A stretch of 46,397 nt of DNA from an uncultured Lachnospiraceae bacterium (GCA_947037115.1 CAMQTN010000013.1:1-46397), one strand, 5' to 3'; positions 23,076-31,813 are shown, counted from the stretch's first letter. Notes: a model not told the origin generated them from the sequence alone. Program-made: numbers and translations.

Positions 23076-25319
23076 ATGATGAAAATGCACAGAAGAATTT
23101 CAGAAGCGGTCACTGTGCTGACCTTGGCAGCACTTATTTTGACAGGCTGTACCTCGGAGGCGAGCAGTATAAGCTCCGCCAGAGGGAAAGCCGACGGTGT
23201 GGTGGATACGGGCTTCACGCTTTCTACGGTGGGAAGCTATGACTCTGCGGACACGGCGGTGGTGCTGTCGACGGATGAGAGAAATAAGGCGGTAACTCTC
23301 ATCAATATGGATACGGGAAAGCAGTATACCCTTTATTATGACGGGACGACTTATGTGCAGGATAAGTATAACGGTCCGATGACGATTTCCCAGATTAAGG
23401 CGGGGGACGTGGTGGACGTTACTTTTCTGAAGGGAAAGAAACAGCTTGCCAGTATTAAGCTTTCCCCTGAGGCCTGGGTGTATAATGATGTTTACAATTA
23501 TGATCTGACAGGCGCCAACAAAACAGCAAGCATCGGGTCTCAGACTTACGCCCTGCCTGAAGAGGTGGTAGTTTTATCGGAGGGGCGTCGTGTGGATAAG
23601 GCGGAAGTGGTATCGCAGGATGTGGTTTCCATTTCAGGGATTGCGCATAAAATTTACAGCGTCAGTGTGGAAAAGGGGCATGGCTATTTGAGCCTGAAAA
23701 ACGAGCAGCCCCTTCTCGGCGGCTGGATTGAGGTTGGAAACAGTGTAATCCGCCAGATTACAGAGGACATGCTTCTGGTGGTACCGGAAGGTACTTATCA
23801 GGTTACTCTTTCCAATAATGGAATCGGCTGTGTGAAGAATGTGACGATAGAGCGTGACAAAGAGGTAGTATTGGATGTAGACGATATCGAAATTCCCGAG
23901 GATAAGACAGGAAAAATCCTTTTCAACGTTTCGCCTGATACCGCGAAGGTCAGCGTGGACGGGAAGCCTGTGGACATCAGTAAGGCAGTGGAACTGACTT
24001 ATGGCATTCACCGTGTGGAAGCGACAGCGAGCGGTTACGATACCCTGACGAAGCATATTCAGGTGGGATCAGAATACGCAACCATTTCCTTTACGCTGGA
24101 GGAGACCCGCAAGGAAGACAGAGATTCCGTCAGCGGAAATTCCATAACGAGAGACCCCTGGGAAGATACGTATACGCCTGCTGATGTAAACAGTGTCAGT
24201 GACGATACGCTTTCGTCCGTCAGTGATAATACGTTAAGGAGCTCTAAGAATGGCACAGTGGAAGTCCATGTGAAGGAATGGGGTACAGATAAGGAATTAA
24301 AGGGAGTAACGGTACGATTGCAGATAGAGGACTCCAAGGAGAAGATTACTTACGACCGTTCGAAGGATTCTCCTTGCAGCTTTACGAAAGATGAAGACGC
24401 TGATACCTATCGGTTCATTTTAAGTAAGAGCGGCTATAAGACAAAGACTTTTGAGCCTGACCTGGAGGATGCGGATAAAGACGAAACAATCTACTTTATG
24501 TTAGAAAAGGAAGGTACTACCAACAATAATACGAATACTGCTGTTGGAAACATTTCCAGTGAAATTATCAGTGCGATAGCAACTGCAGGGTTAGGAAGTA
24601 GCTTTACGTATGGTACAGACGCTTATATTCCTCCTGAAGGCAATAAAGGAAACCTCACAGAGGCCGGGAAAAATGCACTTAACAAAGCTGTCACCATTGC
24701 AGTCCAAAAAGTAGTTGGAACTGAGGGAATCGGAAGCTACTATTTCAAAGTTGCAGATTCACTGGAAGTTGTAGATGGATCGAAAAGCGAAGGTTATGAA
24801 GCGATGGCATCCGTTACTGTAAGCAGAAACGGATACAAGGAGGAAACCATCCCTGTCAGAATTGTGATTAAGGAGGAAGCGGAAGAGAAAAAAATTGGCG
24901 TGACAGTTATCTCTGACAAAGAGGAGGTTGCGGCAGGAGACACGGTAACATTTACTGCCGAAGTGAAAAATGGCGATGAGACGATAGAGGGTGCAAAAGT
25001 CAGCTGGAAAATAGAAGGTGAAGAAGTTGGATTTGAAGATAGAGAACTTTCTGTAAGTGTTAAGGAGGATGAGACCAGAGATAGTCTTACCGTTGTGGCT
25101 ACATATACGGATGCGGATGGAAATTCCTTCGCTTCTGATCCCGTAACGGTTACAATCAAGGCGCCGGAGGAGAAGCCTGACCCTGATGAGGGAGAGGACG
25201 ATGGTGATGATGATATCAAGGATACCGATGTCAGTGGGAATAGCCTGACTGAGGAGACCATTTCAGTGACTCAGGAAGCCCATCCGATCCGAAATTTCTT
25301 TTCGTCATTGTTTAAGTAA
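23076..25319 (+). CDS. Large PEGA-domain lipoprotein
   Basis: A 747-residue predicted lipoprotein: signal peptide with lipobox LTGC and C25. The N-terminal half is beta-rich and unrecognised. A PEGA-type domain follows near residues 285-345 (GKILFNVSPDTAKVSVDGK, then HRVEATASGYDTLTKHI). Next come Ser/Asp-rich segments around VSGNSIT and SVSDDTLSSVSDNT, a carboxypeptidase-regulatory-like beta domain (about 390-475), an Asn-rich linker, and an Ig-like domain (about 610-700). The C-terminus is very acidic and ends in a short amphipathic tail. It is presumably a surface or wall-associated adhesion/scaffold protein. The start has GGAGAAAAG upstream. It is followed by a strong terminator. Confidence 0.8.
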   Translation: MMKMHRRISEAVTVLTLAALILTGCTSEASSISSARGKADGVVDTGFTLSTVGSYDSADTAVVLSTDERNKAVTLINMDTGKQYTLYYDGTTYVQDKYNGPMTISQIKAGDVVDVTFLKGKKQLASIKLSPEAWVYNDVYNYDLTGANKTASIGSQTYALPEEVVVLSEGRRVDKAEVVSQDVVSISGIAHKIYSVSVEKGHGYLSLKNEQPLLGGWIEVGNSVIRQITEDMLLVVPEGTYQVTLSNNGIGCVKNVTIERDKEVVLDVDDIEIPEDKTGKILFNVSPDTAKVSVDGKPVDISKAVELTYGIHRVEATASGYDTLTKHIQVGSEYATISFTLEETRKEDRDSVSGNSITRDPWEDTYTPADVNSVSDDTLSSVSDNTLRSSKNGTVEVHVKEWGTDKELKGVTVRLQIEDSKEKITYDRSKDSPCSFTKDEDADTYRFILSKSGYKTKTFEPDLEDADKDETIYFMLEKEGTTNNNTNTAVGNISSEIISAIATAGLGSSFTYGTDAYIPPEGNKGNLTEAGKNALNKAVTIAVQKVVGTEGIGSYYFKVADSLEVVDGSKSEGYEAMASVTVSRNGYKEETIPVRIVIKEEAEEKKIGVTVISDKEEVAAGDTVTFTAEVKNGDETIEGAKVSWKIEGEEVGFEDRELSVSVKEDETRDSLTVVATYTDADGNSFASDPVTVTIKAPEEKPDPDEGEDDGDDDIKDTDVSGNSLTEETISVTQEAHPIRNFFSSLFK

Positions 25320-25351
25320 GTTGCTTCATGTATAAGGTACATAAAAAATTG

Positions 25352-25390
25352 GTCCCCAACAAAGGTAAGATCCTTATTGGGGACTTTTTT
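25352..25390 (+). terminator. Terminator of the PEGA lipoprotein gene
   Basis: GTCCCCAA (25352-25359) pairs with TTGGGGAC (25377-25384), followed by TTTTTT. Confidence 0.9.
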
Positions 25391-25529
25391 CCTGTATTAC
25401 TTCTCTGATATCCTGTGTGTGGGCCGAATACCTGTTTTCCGTTTCAGAATTTCATTGCTTTTTTGGCCGGGACAGTGTAAGGTAGTTAGAAAAAGACAGT
25501 ATTTATATCGTAGGAATAAAGGAGCAGAA

Positions 25530-26234
25530 ATGACAGACCGACAATACACCTATGAGGAATTCCTCGAAATCATAGCCACCCTTCGCAGCGAGAACGGATG
25601 CCCGTGGGACAGAGTGCAGACCCACGAAAGTTTAAAGCCATGTATGATGGAGGAGGCGGCGGAACTGCTTGCTTCCATACGCATTTATGATAAGACAGGA
25701 AATCCCGAAAATATGATCGAGGAGCTGGGCGACGTTCTGTTACAGGTTGTCATGCATGCGCAGATCGCCACAGAGGAGGGCCTCTTTACCATGGAAGATG
25801 TGGTGAACGAAGTCAGCCGTAAAATGGTGCGGCGTCATCCCCATGTTTTTGGTACGGGAAATGCGGATACTCCTGATGATGTACTCGTGAACTGGGAGGA
25901 AATCAAGAAAGAGGAAAAGAAGGATAAAGATTGGGTCGGATCACCTCTGAGAGAGATACCGCAGGAACTCCCGGCGTTGACCAGAGCGGTTAAGGTCTTG
26001 AAAAAAATAGACAGGCATTATGAGAAAGGAAACACATACGAGCAGGATGTGGATATGATTTGTAAGCTGGCGGAAACGCTGCGGGACTGTGGGCCGGGAG
26101 AAGAGGATGAAAAGCTGGAAAGTGTCCTTTCCGATCTGCTGCTGCATATCAGCGATGTGGCCAGGATCGCAAAAATTCCGCAGGAGCAGGCTCTGGCTGA
26201 TAGAATAGATGATTTAATTGAGAAATATGAATAA
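25530..26234 (+). CDS. mazG: MazG nucleoside triphosphate pyrophosphohydrolase
   Basis: Hydrolyses (d)NTPs to monophosphates and pyrophosphate, a house-cleaning role. The 234-residue protein has two MazG modules; the first has GCPWDRVQTHESL, EEAAELLASI and ENMIEELGDVLLQV, with the EExxE / ExxD metal-binding pattern intact. Unlike B. subtilis YabN it has no N-terminal tetrapyrrole-methylase domain. ATG 25530 has AAGGAG 6 nt upstream. It opens the conserved yabN-ftsH block. Confidence 0.94.
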   Translation: MTDRQYTYEEFLEIIATLRSENGCPWDRVQTHESLKPCMMEEAAELLASIRIYDKTGNPENMIEELGDVLLQVVMHAQIATEEGLFTMEDVVNEVSRKMVRRHPHVFGTGNADTPDDVLVNWEEIKKEEKKDKDWVGSPLREIPQELPALTRAVKVLKKIDRHYEKGNTYEQDVDMICKLAETLRDCGPGEEDEKLESVLSDLLLHISDVARIAKIPQEQALADRIDDLIEKYE

Positions 26235-26304
26235 GTTTTCTGACAATAGGGAAAGATGTTACATGGATCTAATTTACATAACGAAAGAAAAACTGTCAAA
26301 CCCG

Positions 26305-26331
26305 AAAAATGCCGTAAAAATGGCATTTTTT
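26305..26331 (+). terminator. Terminator of mazG
   Basis: AAAAATGCC, an 8-nt loop, GGCATTTTTT. It ends two bases before the hup -35 element, separating mazG from hup. Confidence 0.85.
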
Positions 26332-26333
26332 CC

Positions 26334-26362
26334 TTGACAAGCTACGAAAAAACGGATATAAA
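26334..26362 (+). promoter_or_regulatory. Strong SigA promoter of hup
   Basis: Perfect TTGACA (26334-26339), 17-bp spacer, TATAAA (26357-26362), about 70 bp before the hup start. This fits an abundant nucleoid protein. Confidence 0.88.
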
Positions 26363-26432
26363 TATGTATAGACAGTTTCAGAGAGAAACTACAAAACAAC
26401 ATGAAAACTCATTTAAGAGGAGGAGTTTAAGA

Positions 26433-26708
26433 ATGAACAAAACAGAGTTAGTTGCAGCAATGGCTGATCAGGCGGGCTTATCTAAGAAAGATGCAGAGAA
26501 GGCTTTAAAGGCATTTACAGACGTGGTTGCTGATGAATTGAAGAAGGATGGTAAAGTACAGTTAGTTGGTTTTGGTACCTTTGAGGTTTCCAAGAGAGCA
26601 GCAAGAGAGGGCAGAAATCCCCAGAGCGGCGCTGTTATGAAGATCGCAGCATCCAAGGCTCCTAAGTTTAAAGCTGGTAAGGCTTTAAAGGATATGCTCA
26701 ACGCATAA
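26433..26708 (+). CDS. hup: HU-family DNA-binding protein
   Basis: Histone-like nucleoid protein that bends DNA as a dimer. It has 91 residues, the usual length. MNKTELVAAMADQAGLSKKDAEKAL forms the N-terminal helices (quoted in pieces: MNKTELVAAM, SKKDAEKALKAF); GFGTFEVSKRAAREGRNPQ leads into the DNA-gripping arm, with the intercalating Pro at the RNPQ position. AGGAGGAG before ATG 26433 and the consensus promoter suggest high expression. It sits between mazG and rqcP as in many Firmicutes. Confidence 0.96.
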   Translation: MNKTELVAAMADQAGLSKKDAEKALKAFTDVVADELKKDGKVQLVGFGTFEVSKRAAREGRNPQSGAVMKIAASKAPKFKAGKALKDMLNA

Positions 26709-26718
26709 TTAAATTTTT

Positions 26719-26762
26719 AAAAAGACTGACGAGGCCTGTATGCACTGCATGCAGGTCTTTTC
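26719..26762 (+). terminator. Terminator of hup
   Basis: Stem CCTGTATG/CATGCAGG (26735-26742 with 26748-26755) with flanking AAAAGAC/GTCTTTT that can extend it, then T-rich sequence. Read-through into rqcP is possible. Confidence 0.7.
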
Positions 26763-26785
26763 TACTTTCAGGGAGGGAATGATCC

Positions 26786-27028
26786 ATGAGACTGGACAAA
26801 TATTTAAAAGTATCAAGGCTGATTAAGCGCCGCACGGTAGCAAATGAGGCCTGTGACGCAGGCAGAGTATTTATTAACGACAGACCCGCGAAGGCTTCTG
26901 CCAATGTAAAAGCCGGGGATATTATTACAATACAGTTTGGTAATAAAGAAGTGAAGGTAGAGGTTCTTGACGTACAGGAGACTGTGCGGAAAGAAGAGGC
27001 CAAAGAACTGTTCCGGTATTTAAGTTGA
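26786..27028 (+). CDS. rqcP: S4-domain RNA-binding protein RqcP (YabO/Hsp15 family)
   Basis: An 80-residue S4 domain protein: MRLDKYLKVSRLIKRRTVANEAC, split by its helix-loop, then GRVFINDRPAKASANVKAGD. In B. subtilis the YabO homologue works with RqcH on stalled 50S subunits to add alanine tails to incomplete proteins. GGGAGGGA precedes the ATG. The position after hup and before yabP matches the Firmicute block. Confidence 0.92.
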   Translation: MRLDKYLKVSRLIKRRTVANEACDAGRVFINDRPAKASANVKAGDIITIQFGNKEVKVEVLDVQETVRKEEAKELFRYLS

Positions 27029-27074
27029 GAAACCGGGAAGGCATATTTTGTGAAGATCAGGCATACATTGAATT

Positions 27075-27114
27075 ATAGTTAACGACATTAAAATTGTTTA
27101 ATGTCGTTAACTAT
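27075..27114. repeat. Perfect 18-bp-arm palindrome before yabP
   Basis: The arm at 27075-27092 (ATAGTTAACGACATTAAA) is the exact reverse complement of 27097-27114, around a 4-nt loop ATTG. A second small hairpin, GTACC-GCATAT-GGTAC (27115-27130), follows directly. No T run follows on the plus strand. It lies between rqcP and yabP and could be an operator, a processing site or a stable leader hairpin. Confidence 0.9.
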
Positions 27115-27152
27115 GTACCGCATATGGTACGGGAGGATGTAGGAGGGCGTGT

Positions 27153-27443
27153 ATGGAAGATCTGAACAATAACGGCAAGAGACCGCATAAGCTGATGCTT
27201 ACGGGCAGAAGGACATGTGCCCTGACCGGCGTGAACGATGTGCTTTCCTTTGATGTCAACGAGATTTTACTGGAGACGGAACAGGGCATGCTGATGATAC
27301 GGGGCAGCGAGCTGCATGTGAGCAGGCTGTCACTGGATAAGGGAGAAGTGGATATCGACGGGCGAATTGACAGCTTTACTTACTCGGAAACTGCAGGGTA
27401 TGGATCGAAAGGTGAATCCTTATTGGCGAGACTGTTTAAGTGA
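27153..27443 (+). CDS. yabP: Sporulation protein YabP
   Basis: A 96-residue member of the YabP/YqfC family: HKLMLTGRRTCALTGVNDV, then SFDVNEILLETEQGMLMIRG and LHVSRLSLDKGEVDIDGRID. In B. subtilis it is needed for spore formation, with a role linked to the coat or the forespore envelope. GGAGGG stands upstream of the ATG. yabQ follows by 22 nt. Confidence 0.93.
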   Translation: MEDLNNNGKRPHKLMLTGRRTCALTGVNDVLSFDVNEILLETEQGMLMIRGSELHVSRLSLDKGEVDIDGRIDSFTYSETAGYGSKGESLLARLFK

Positions 27444-27465
27444 CAATGCGGGAGATGGGTAGAAT

Positions 27466-27954
27466 ATGAGCCGTGAGATCATGCAGGAGCTTACTTTTTT
27501 TACACACTCTGTCCTTATGGGGGTGGTCATCACCTTTGCATACGATTGGATTCGGGTGCTTCGCAGGCTTATTAAGCATGGAACGGCCTTAATGTCCGTG
27601 GAGGACTTGCTTTTCTGGTTTGCCTGTGGGATTGGCGTCTTTTATATGCTCTACAAGGAAAACGACGGGACGCTGCGGTGGTTCGCTGTGCTGGGAGCTG
27701 CCATTGGTATGTTTTTTTATAAGATGATCGTCAGGGACGTGTTTGTAAATATTATGTCAACATGTCTATACAAGATAATGTGGTTCATTTTTCGTGTCCT
27801 ACAAATTGTGCTAAAACCCGTGAAAAGCCTTATTTATGCGGGGAAAACGTTTGTTCTGCACACTGGGAAAAAACTGAAAAAGTGTATAAATTTTGTTAAA
27901 AAACGGTTGACGGCTTTCCTAAAAACCATTAGAATAGTTTTATGTAAACGTTAA
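27466..27954 (+). CDS. yabQ: Sporulation membrane protein YabQ
   Basis: A 162-residue membrane protein with about four predicted helices (residues about 12-30, 45-62, 70-87, 93-115) and a strongly basic C-terminal tail. In B. subtilis YabQ sits in the membranes around the forespore and is needed for cortex formation. The gene lies in the expected place between yabP and divIC. Confidence 0.9.
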   Translation: MSREIMQELTFFTHSVLMGVVITFAYDWIRVLRRLIKHGTALMSVEDLLFWFACGIGVFYMLYKENDGTLRWFAVLGAAIGMFFYKMIVRDVFVNIMSTCLYKIMWFIFRVLQIVLKPVKSLIYAGKTFVLHTGKKLKKCINFVKKRLTAFLKTIRIVLCKR

Positions 27955-27979
27955 AAAGGAGAAGGGAAACGTTTAGGGC

Positions 27980-28285
27980 ATGGCAAGAAAAGCAGCATAT
28001 CGTAAAAGACGTCAGAACAGGCTGGCCATGCTTTTGGTTACCACTGTAGTATTGATGATGATGCTTGTGGTTACCGTTAAGAGCGTGGAACTGCGGGAAA
28101 AGCGCCAGTTTTATATGGAAAGGGAAGAGGCGCTTTTAAGAGAAATCGAAGCGGAGGAAGCGAGATCTGCTGAGATTGAAGAATATGGAAAGTACACACA
28201 GACCAAGAAGTTCGTGGAGGAAGTCGCGAAGGAGAAGCTGGGTCTGGTGTACGAGGGAGAGATTATTTTTAAAGACGAAAAATAA
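27980..28285 (+). CDS. divIC: Septum formation initiator, FtsB/DivIC family
   Basis: A 101-residue bitopic protein of the cell division septum, partner of FtsL and DivIB/FtsQ. A basic N-terminus (MARKAAYRKRRQNR) is followed by one membrane helix (about 16-34), then a charged coiled coil, then the VEEVAKEKLGLVYEGEIIF end typical of the family. The ribosome site (GGAGAAGGG) is somewhat far from the ATG. A terminator overlaps the stop codon. Confidence 0.9.
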   Translation: MARKAAYRKRRQNRLAMLLVTTVVLMMMLVVTVKSVELREKRQFYMEREEALLREIEAEEARSAEIEEYGKYTQTKKFVEEVAKEKLGLVYEGEIIFKDEK

Positions 28286-28330
28286 GCAGATTTTGGTTGA
28301 GACTGAGATCTGCTTTTCTTATGTATTGAG
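28284..28330 (+). terminator. Terminator of the yabP-yabQ-divIC unit
   Basis: AAGCAGAT (28284-28291) pairs with ATCTGCTT (28318-28325), followed by TTCTT. Confidence 0.75.
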
Positions 28331-28452
28331 ACGCACAGGAAAAACAGGCGGCTTCGAAGCTGAAAGCGCCAGATGTAAAAGAAAAAGACATAATTTACAT
28401 AACTTCTTCATATATATGTACAGACGGAATTGACATATGGAGGCGGTATGTG

Positions 28453-29691
28453 ATGAGAAAACAGACGGAACGGAAAGAGGTCGAGAGAATAGAAATTATA
28501 CCGGAATATGGCAGACAGAGGCTTTTGAATTATGCAGAGTCGTTTCGGGATTTGGCTGACTTATTTGAAGATGGACAGGCTGTTCAGGCGAAGGACAGGC
28601 CTGCAGAAGAAGAACCGGCAGACAGGCAGGAATATCTGTTTAAGAGACGCCTGCAGGAAAGTCAGGGGCTTTTGGCAGAACATTTAAAAGAGATGGCGCA
28701 TATCATGGCGACAGTGGCAAAGGAGACCTGCCGTTATCGGCCCATGGGGGAGAGGCGTTACCGGCAGATCGCAGCATTGCTGAAGGAGTCCGGTATCCTG
28801 CTCAGGGAGTTTTTGGAGATGGAGCATGAGGACGGGCATCGGGAGATCAGCTTGGTCATGCGCCAGACAGGCGGAAAACGGGCCCGGTTCGGGGAAGTGG
28901 AATATATTTCCACGGAGGATCTGGCGGATTATATATCGGTAGCAATGAATCGAAGGTTGTGCGTGGCGAAGAACACGCCCGCCTATCTTGCAGCGGAGTA
29001 CAATACCTATTATTTTCTGGAAGAGCCGCCCTACCATCTTCTGACAGGCTTTGCCAAGGCGGTGAAGGAGACGGAGAAGGTGTCGGGAGACAGCTATTCA
29101 TTTTATGAGGCGGATACGGGCAGGCTTCTGGTGCTTCTCTCGGACGGTGTAGGTTCCGGTGAGGAGGCATGCAGAGAGTCGGGCCGTGTGATTGAGATGA
29201 TGGAACGTCTTCTGGAGGCGGGATTTTCCAAGGAGCCGGCAGTACAGATGGTGAATGGAGCGATGGCGGCAGCCGGACAGGAACAGGCCATGTCTACATT
29301 GGATGTCTGTGACATCGATCTCTACACGGGAAATTGTGAGTTCGTGAAAGTGGGAGCAGCCTGTACTTATATTAAGAGAGGCCGGCTGGTGGACAGGCTT
29401 TCAGCAAGAAATCTGCCACTTGGCGTTTTCTGGCAGATGACGCCGGAGATACACAACAGAACATTACAGAGCGGGGATTATGTGATTATGCTTTCGGATG
29501 GCGTACTTGATGCGCTTGCCGAGGGCATCGGTGAAGAGTCGTTTCCGGAGATGATCGGCAGGATGGAATACAGCAGTCCGAATGAAATTGCAAACCAGAT
29601 TCTTGCGTACGCAATCGGACAGAGCAGAGGGCGGATACGGGACGATATGACGGTTCTTGTAACAGGAATATGGGATCAAAGTGCATTGTAA
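28453..29691 (+). CDS. spoIIE: SpoIIE-type PP2C phosphatase lacking the membrane domain
   Basis: Predicted serine phosphatase that dephosphorylates SpoIIAA and so releases SigF in the forespore. Residues about 205-410 match the SpoIIE catalytic domain: VSGDSYSF, LVLLSDGVGSGEEA, TLDVCDIDLYTG, FVKVGAACTYIKRG, NLPLGVF, VIMLSDGVLDA and RDDMTVLV, with the metal-binding Asp residues intact. Residues 60-200 fit the central regulatory region. The B. subtilis protein has about 827 residues with ten N-terminal membrane helices; here there are only 412 and no hydrophobic segment. The upstream 167 nt hold no remnant of it. GGAGG (28439-28443) supports the ATG at 28453, or the GTG just before it. Identity rests also on its place between divIC and tilS. 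Confidence 0.9.
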   Translation: MRKQTERKEVERIEIIPEYGRQRLLNYAESFRDLADLFEDGQAVQAKDRPAEEEPADRQEYLFKRRLQESQGLLAEHLKEMAHIMATVAKETCRYRPMGERRYRQIAALLKESGILLREFLEMEHEDGHREISLVMRQTGGKRARFGEVEYISTEDLADYISVAMNRRLCVAKNTPAYLAAEYNTYYFLEEPPYHLLTGFAKAVKETEKVSGDSYSFYEADTGRLLVLLSDGVGSGEEACRESGRVIEMMERLLEAGFSKEPAVQMVNGAMAAAGQEQAMSTLDVCDIDLYTGNCEFVKVGAACTYIKRGRLVDRLSARNLPLGVFWQMTPEIHNRTLQSGDYVIMLSDGVLDALAEGIGEESFPEMIGRMEYSSPNEIANQILAYAIGQSRGRIRDDMTVLVTGIWDQSAL

Positions 29692-29719
29692 TCGGATCTG
29701 ACAGGCGGACAGACGAAGG

Positions 29720-31309
29720 ATGAAAGATAAAATCTTTGGATGTGTAAATAAATATATTGCCGTGCATGGAATGATAGAGCCGGGGGACTGTGTACTGGCC
29801 GGGATTTCCGGTGGTGCAGATTCTGTCTGTATGCTTCATCTGCTTGTACGGATGCAGGAAGAGATCCCTTTTCGGCTGGCGGTTGTGCATGTCAATCATG
29901 GCCTTCGCGCGGAGGCGGGAGAGGACGCTGTTTTTGTGGAGAGATTGTGCGTACAATGGGGAATTCCCTTTTTCCTGCGAAAGGTTGACATGCCGGGTTA
30001 TGCACGGGAGCACAAGGTGTCTGAGGAAGAAGCGGGAAGAATATTGCGATATCAGGCTTTTGTGCAGATTCTCGGGGAGATCAGAGCGGACGCGCCGGGA
30101 AAGATTGCAGTGGCGCACAATGCGGAAGACCGGGCGGAGACGATGCTCTTTCACATGTTTCGCGGAAGCGGCCTGAAAGGATTGGCTTCCATCCGGCCGG
30201 TCAGGGAGTCCGTGATTCGGCCGGTTTTATGTCTGAACCGCGCGCAGATAGAGGCTTATCTGAACGCGAAAGGACTTACCTGGTGTGAGGACAGTACCAA
30301 CAGGGAGGATACTTATGCCAGAAACCGGATCAGGCATCATATTCTGTCCTATGCGCAGCGGGAGATCTGTCAGGGGGCGGTGTCCCATATGGGAGAGTTG
30401 GCGGATATTCTGTCGGAGACCGAAGATTATCTGGAGCGGGAAACGGACAGACTCTACGACAGATATGTAACAGAGAATTTAACTTACTCGGTCAGTCAGG
30501 AGAATGGCCTGGCCGGGGAAGTGAAAATACAGCTTACCGGGCTGGGGGCAGAGGATATTGTCATGAGAAAGCGGGTTCTGTTCCGCGCGCTGGAAAAGAT
30601 GACCCCCCACCGGAAAGATATCACTGGGCGTCATATAAAAGCGATCCTGACACTTATGGATAAGGACGGTAGTAAGGAACTTTCCCTTCCTTATGGGATC
30701 GAAGTTTATAAGGAGTACGGTATCCTGTTTTTGAGGCGGCCGGAAGAATGGAAAAGAAGCGGATCAACAGCAGCTCCGGGCGGCCGGCAGAAATCCGCCG
30801 TGGATCGGCTACAGTTGGACGTGCTGGCGGAAATTCCCCTGAACAAAACAGATCTCACTCCGGGCGTTCCGTTGACGGTTGCTGTTCCGGGCACAGGCGG
30901 CTTCCTCTTTACGCTGTGGGAGGCTGATTTTGCGCCGCCGATATCTCTTTTCTACAGAAAGGAACAAAATAATCCAGAAAATAGATATACGAAATGGTTC
31001 GATTATGATAAAATAACTACGTCTTTACTCCTGCGGACCAGAAGAACAGGAGACTATCTTACGATAGATGAGGCACTTCATACCCAGTCTGTAAAGCAGT
31101 ATATGATTAACGAGAAAATCCCCAAAGGCAAACGGGACGGTATGTATCTGCTGGCGGACGGCGCACATATTCTCTGGGTGCCGGGATATCGCACAAGCAG
31201 ACGGTATAAGGTGGAGAAAAATACGAGGCGCATTCTGGAGGTGCGTCTGATAGGAGGAAACGATGGCGGAACGTATAGAAGTGTTGTTGACGGAAGAGGA
31301 AGTCGATAA
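29720..31309 (+). CDS. tilS: tRNA(Ile)-lysidine synthetase
   Basis: Modifies C34 of tRNA-Ile(CAU) to lysidine using ATP and lysine, which allows AUA decoding. The PP-loop SGGADS is at residues 30-35; VHVNHGLRAEAGEDAVFVE and AHNAEDRAETMLFHMFRGSG are typical. The 529-residue length includes the C-terminal TilS substrate-binding domains (TRRTGDYLTID, KIPKGKRDGMYLLADG). The 3' end overlaps hpt by 47 nt, longer than usual. It lies 28 nt after spoIIE. Confidence 0.94.
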   Translation: MKDKIFGCVNKYIAVHGMIEPGDCVLAGISGGADSVCMLHLLVRMQEEIPFRLAVVHVNHGLRAEAGEDAVFVERLCVQWGIPFFLRKVDMPGYAREHKVSEEEAGRILRYQAFVQILGEIRADAPGKIAVAHNAEDRAETMLFHMFRGSGLKGLASIRPVRESVIRPVLCLNRAQIEAYLNAKGLTWCEDSTNREDTYARNRIRHHILSYAQREICQGAVSHMGELADILSETEDYLERETDRLYDRYVTENLTYSVSQENGLAGEVKIQLTGLGAEDIVMRKRVLFRALEKMTPHRKDITGRHIKAILTLMDKDGSKELSLPYGIEVYKEYGILFLRRPEEWKRSGSTAAPGGRQKSAVDRLQLDVLAEIPLNKTDLTPGVPLTVAVPGTGGFLFTLWEADFAPPISLFYRKEQNNPENRYTKWFDYDKITTSLLLRTRRTGDYLTIDEALHTQSVKQYMINEKIPKGKRDGMYLLADGAHILWVPGYRTSRRYKVEKNTRRILEVRLIGGNDGGTYRSVVDGRGSR

Positions 31310-31787
31310 GCGGATTCAGGAGATTGGCGATCAGATTTCCAGAGATTATGCCGGGAAAAAAGTACATCTGGTATGTGTGTTGAAGGGCGGCAGCTTTTTT
31401 ATGTGCGAGCTTGCCAAGCGAATTACAGTACCCGTGTCTCTCGACTTTATGTCGGTGTCCAGCTATGGCGGGGATACGAAATCCAGCGGGGTGGTCAAAA
31501 TTGTAAAAGATCTGGATGAACCGCTTGCGGGCAAGCATGTGATTGTGATAGAGGACATTGTGGATTCCGGACGGACGCTCAGTTATCTGCTGGATATGCT
31601 GGGAAGCAGGGGGCCTGAGGATGTGAAACTCTGTACGCTTCTGGATAAACCGGACCGGCGTGTGGTGGACGTGAAGGTGGATTACACAGGATTTGAGATT
31701 CCGGATGAGTTTGTAGTGGGATACGGTTTGGATTACGACCAGAAATATCGTAACCTGCCTTATATCGGAATCGTTAAATTTGACTGA
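31263..31787 (+). CDS. hpt: Hypoxanthine phosphoribosyltransferase
   Basis: Purine salvage enzyme that joins hypoxanthine or guanine to PRPP. The 174-residue protein has the PRPP-binding motif VIVIEDIVDSGRTL, the LKGGSFFMCEL loop, and the C-terminal base-recognition FVVGYGLDYDQKYRNLPYIG. AGGAGG before ATG 31263 is strong, although it lies inside tilS. The tilS-hpt-ftsH order is the usual one. Confidence 0.96.
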   Translation: MAERIEVLLTEEEVDKRIQEIGDQISRDYAGKKVHLVCVLKGGSFFMCELAKRITVPVSLDFMSVSSYGGDTKSSGVVKIVKDLDEPLAGKHVIVIEDIVDSGRTLSYLLDMLGSRGPEDVKLCTLLDKPDRRVVDVKVDYTGFEIPDEFVVGYGLDYDQKYRNLPYIGIVKFD

Positions 31788-31813
31788 AATCAGAGTAAGA
31801 ATAGAGGATTTTC

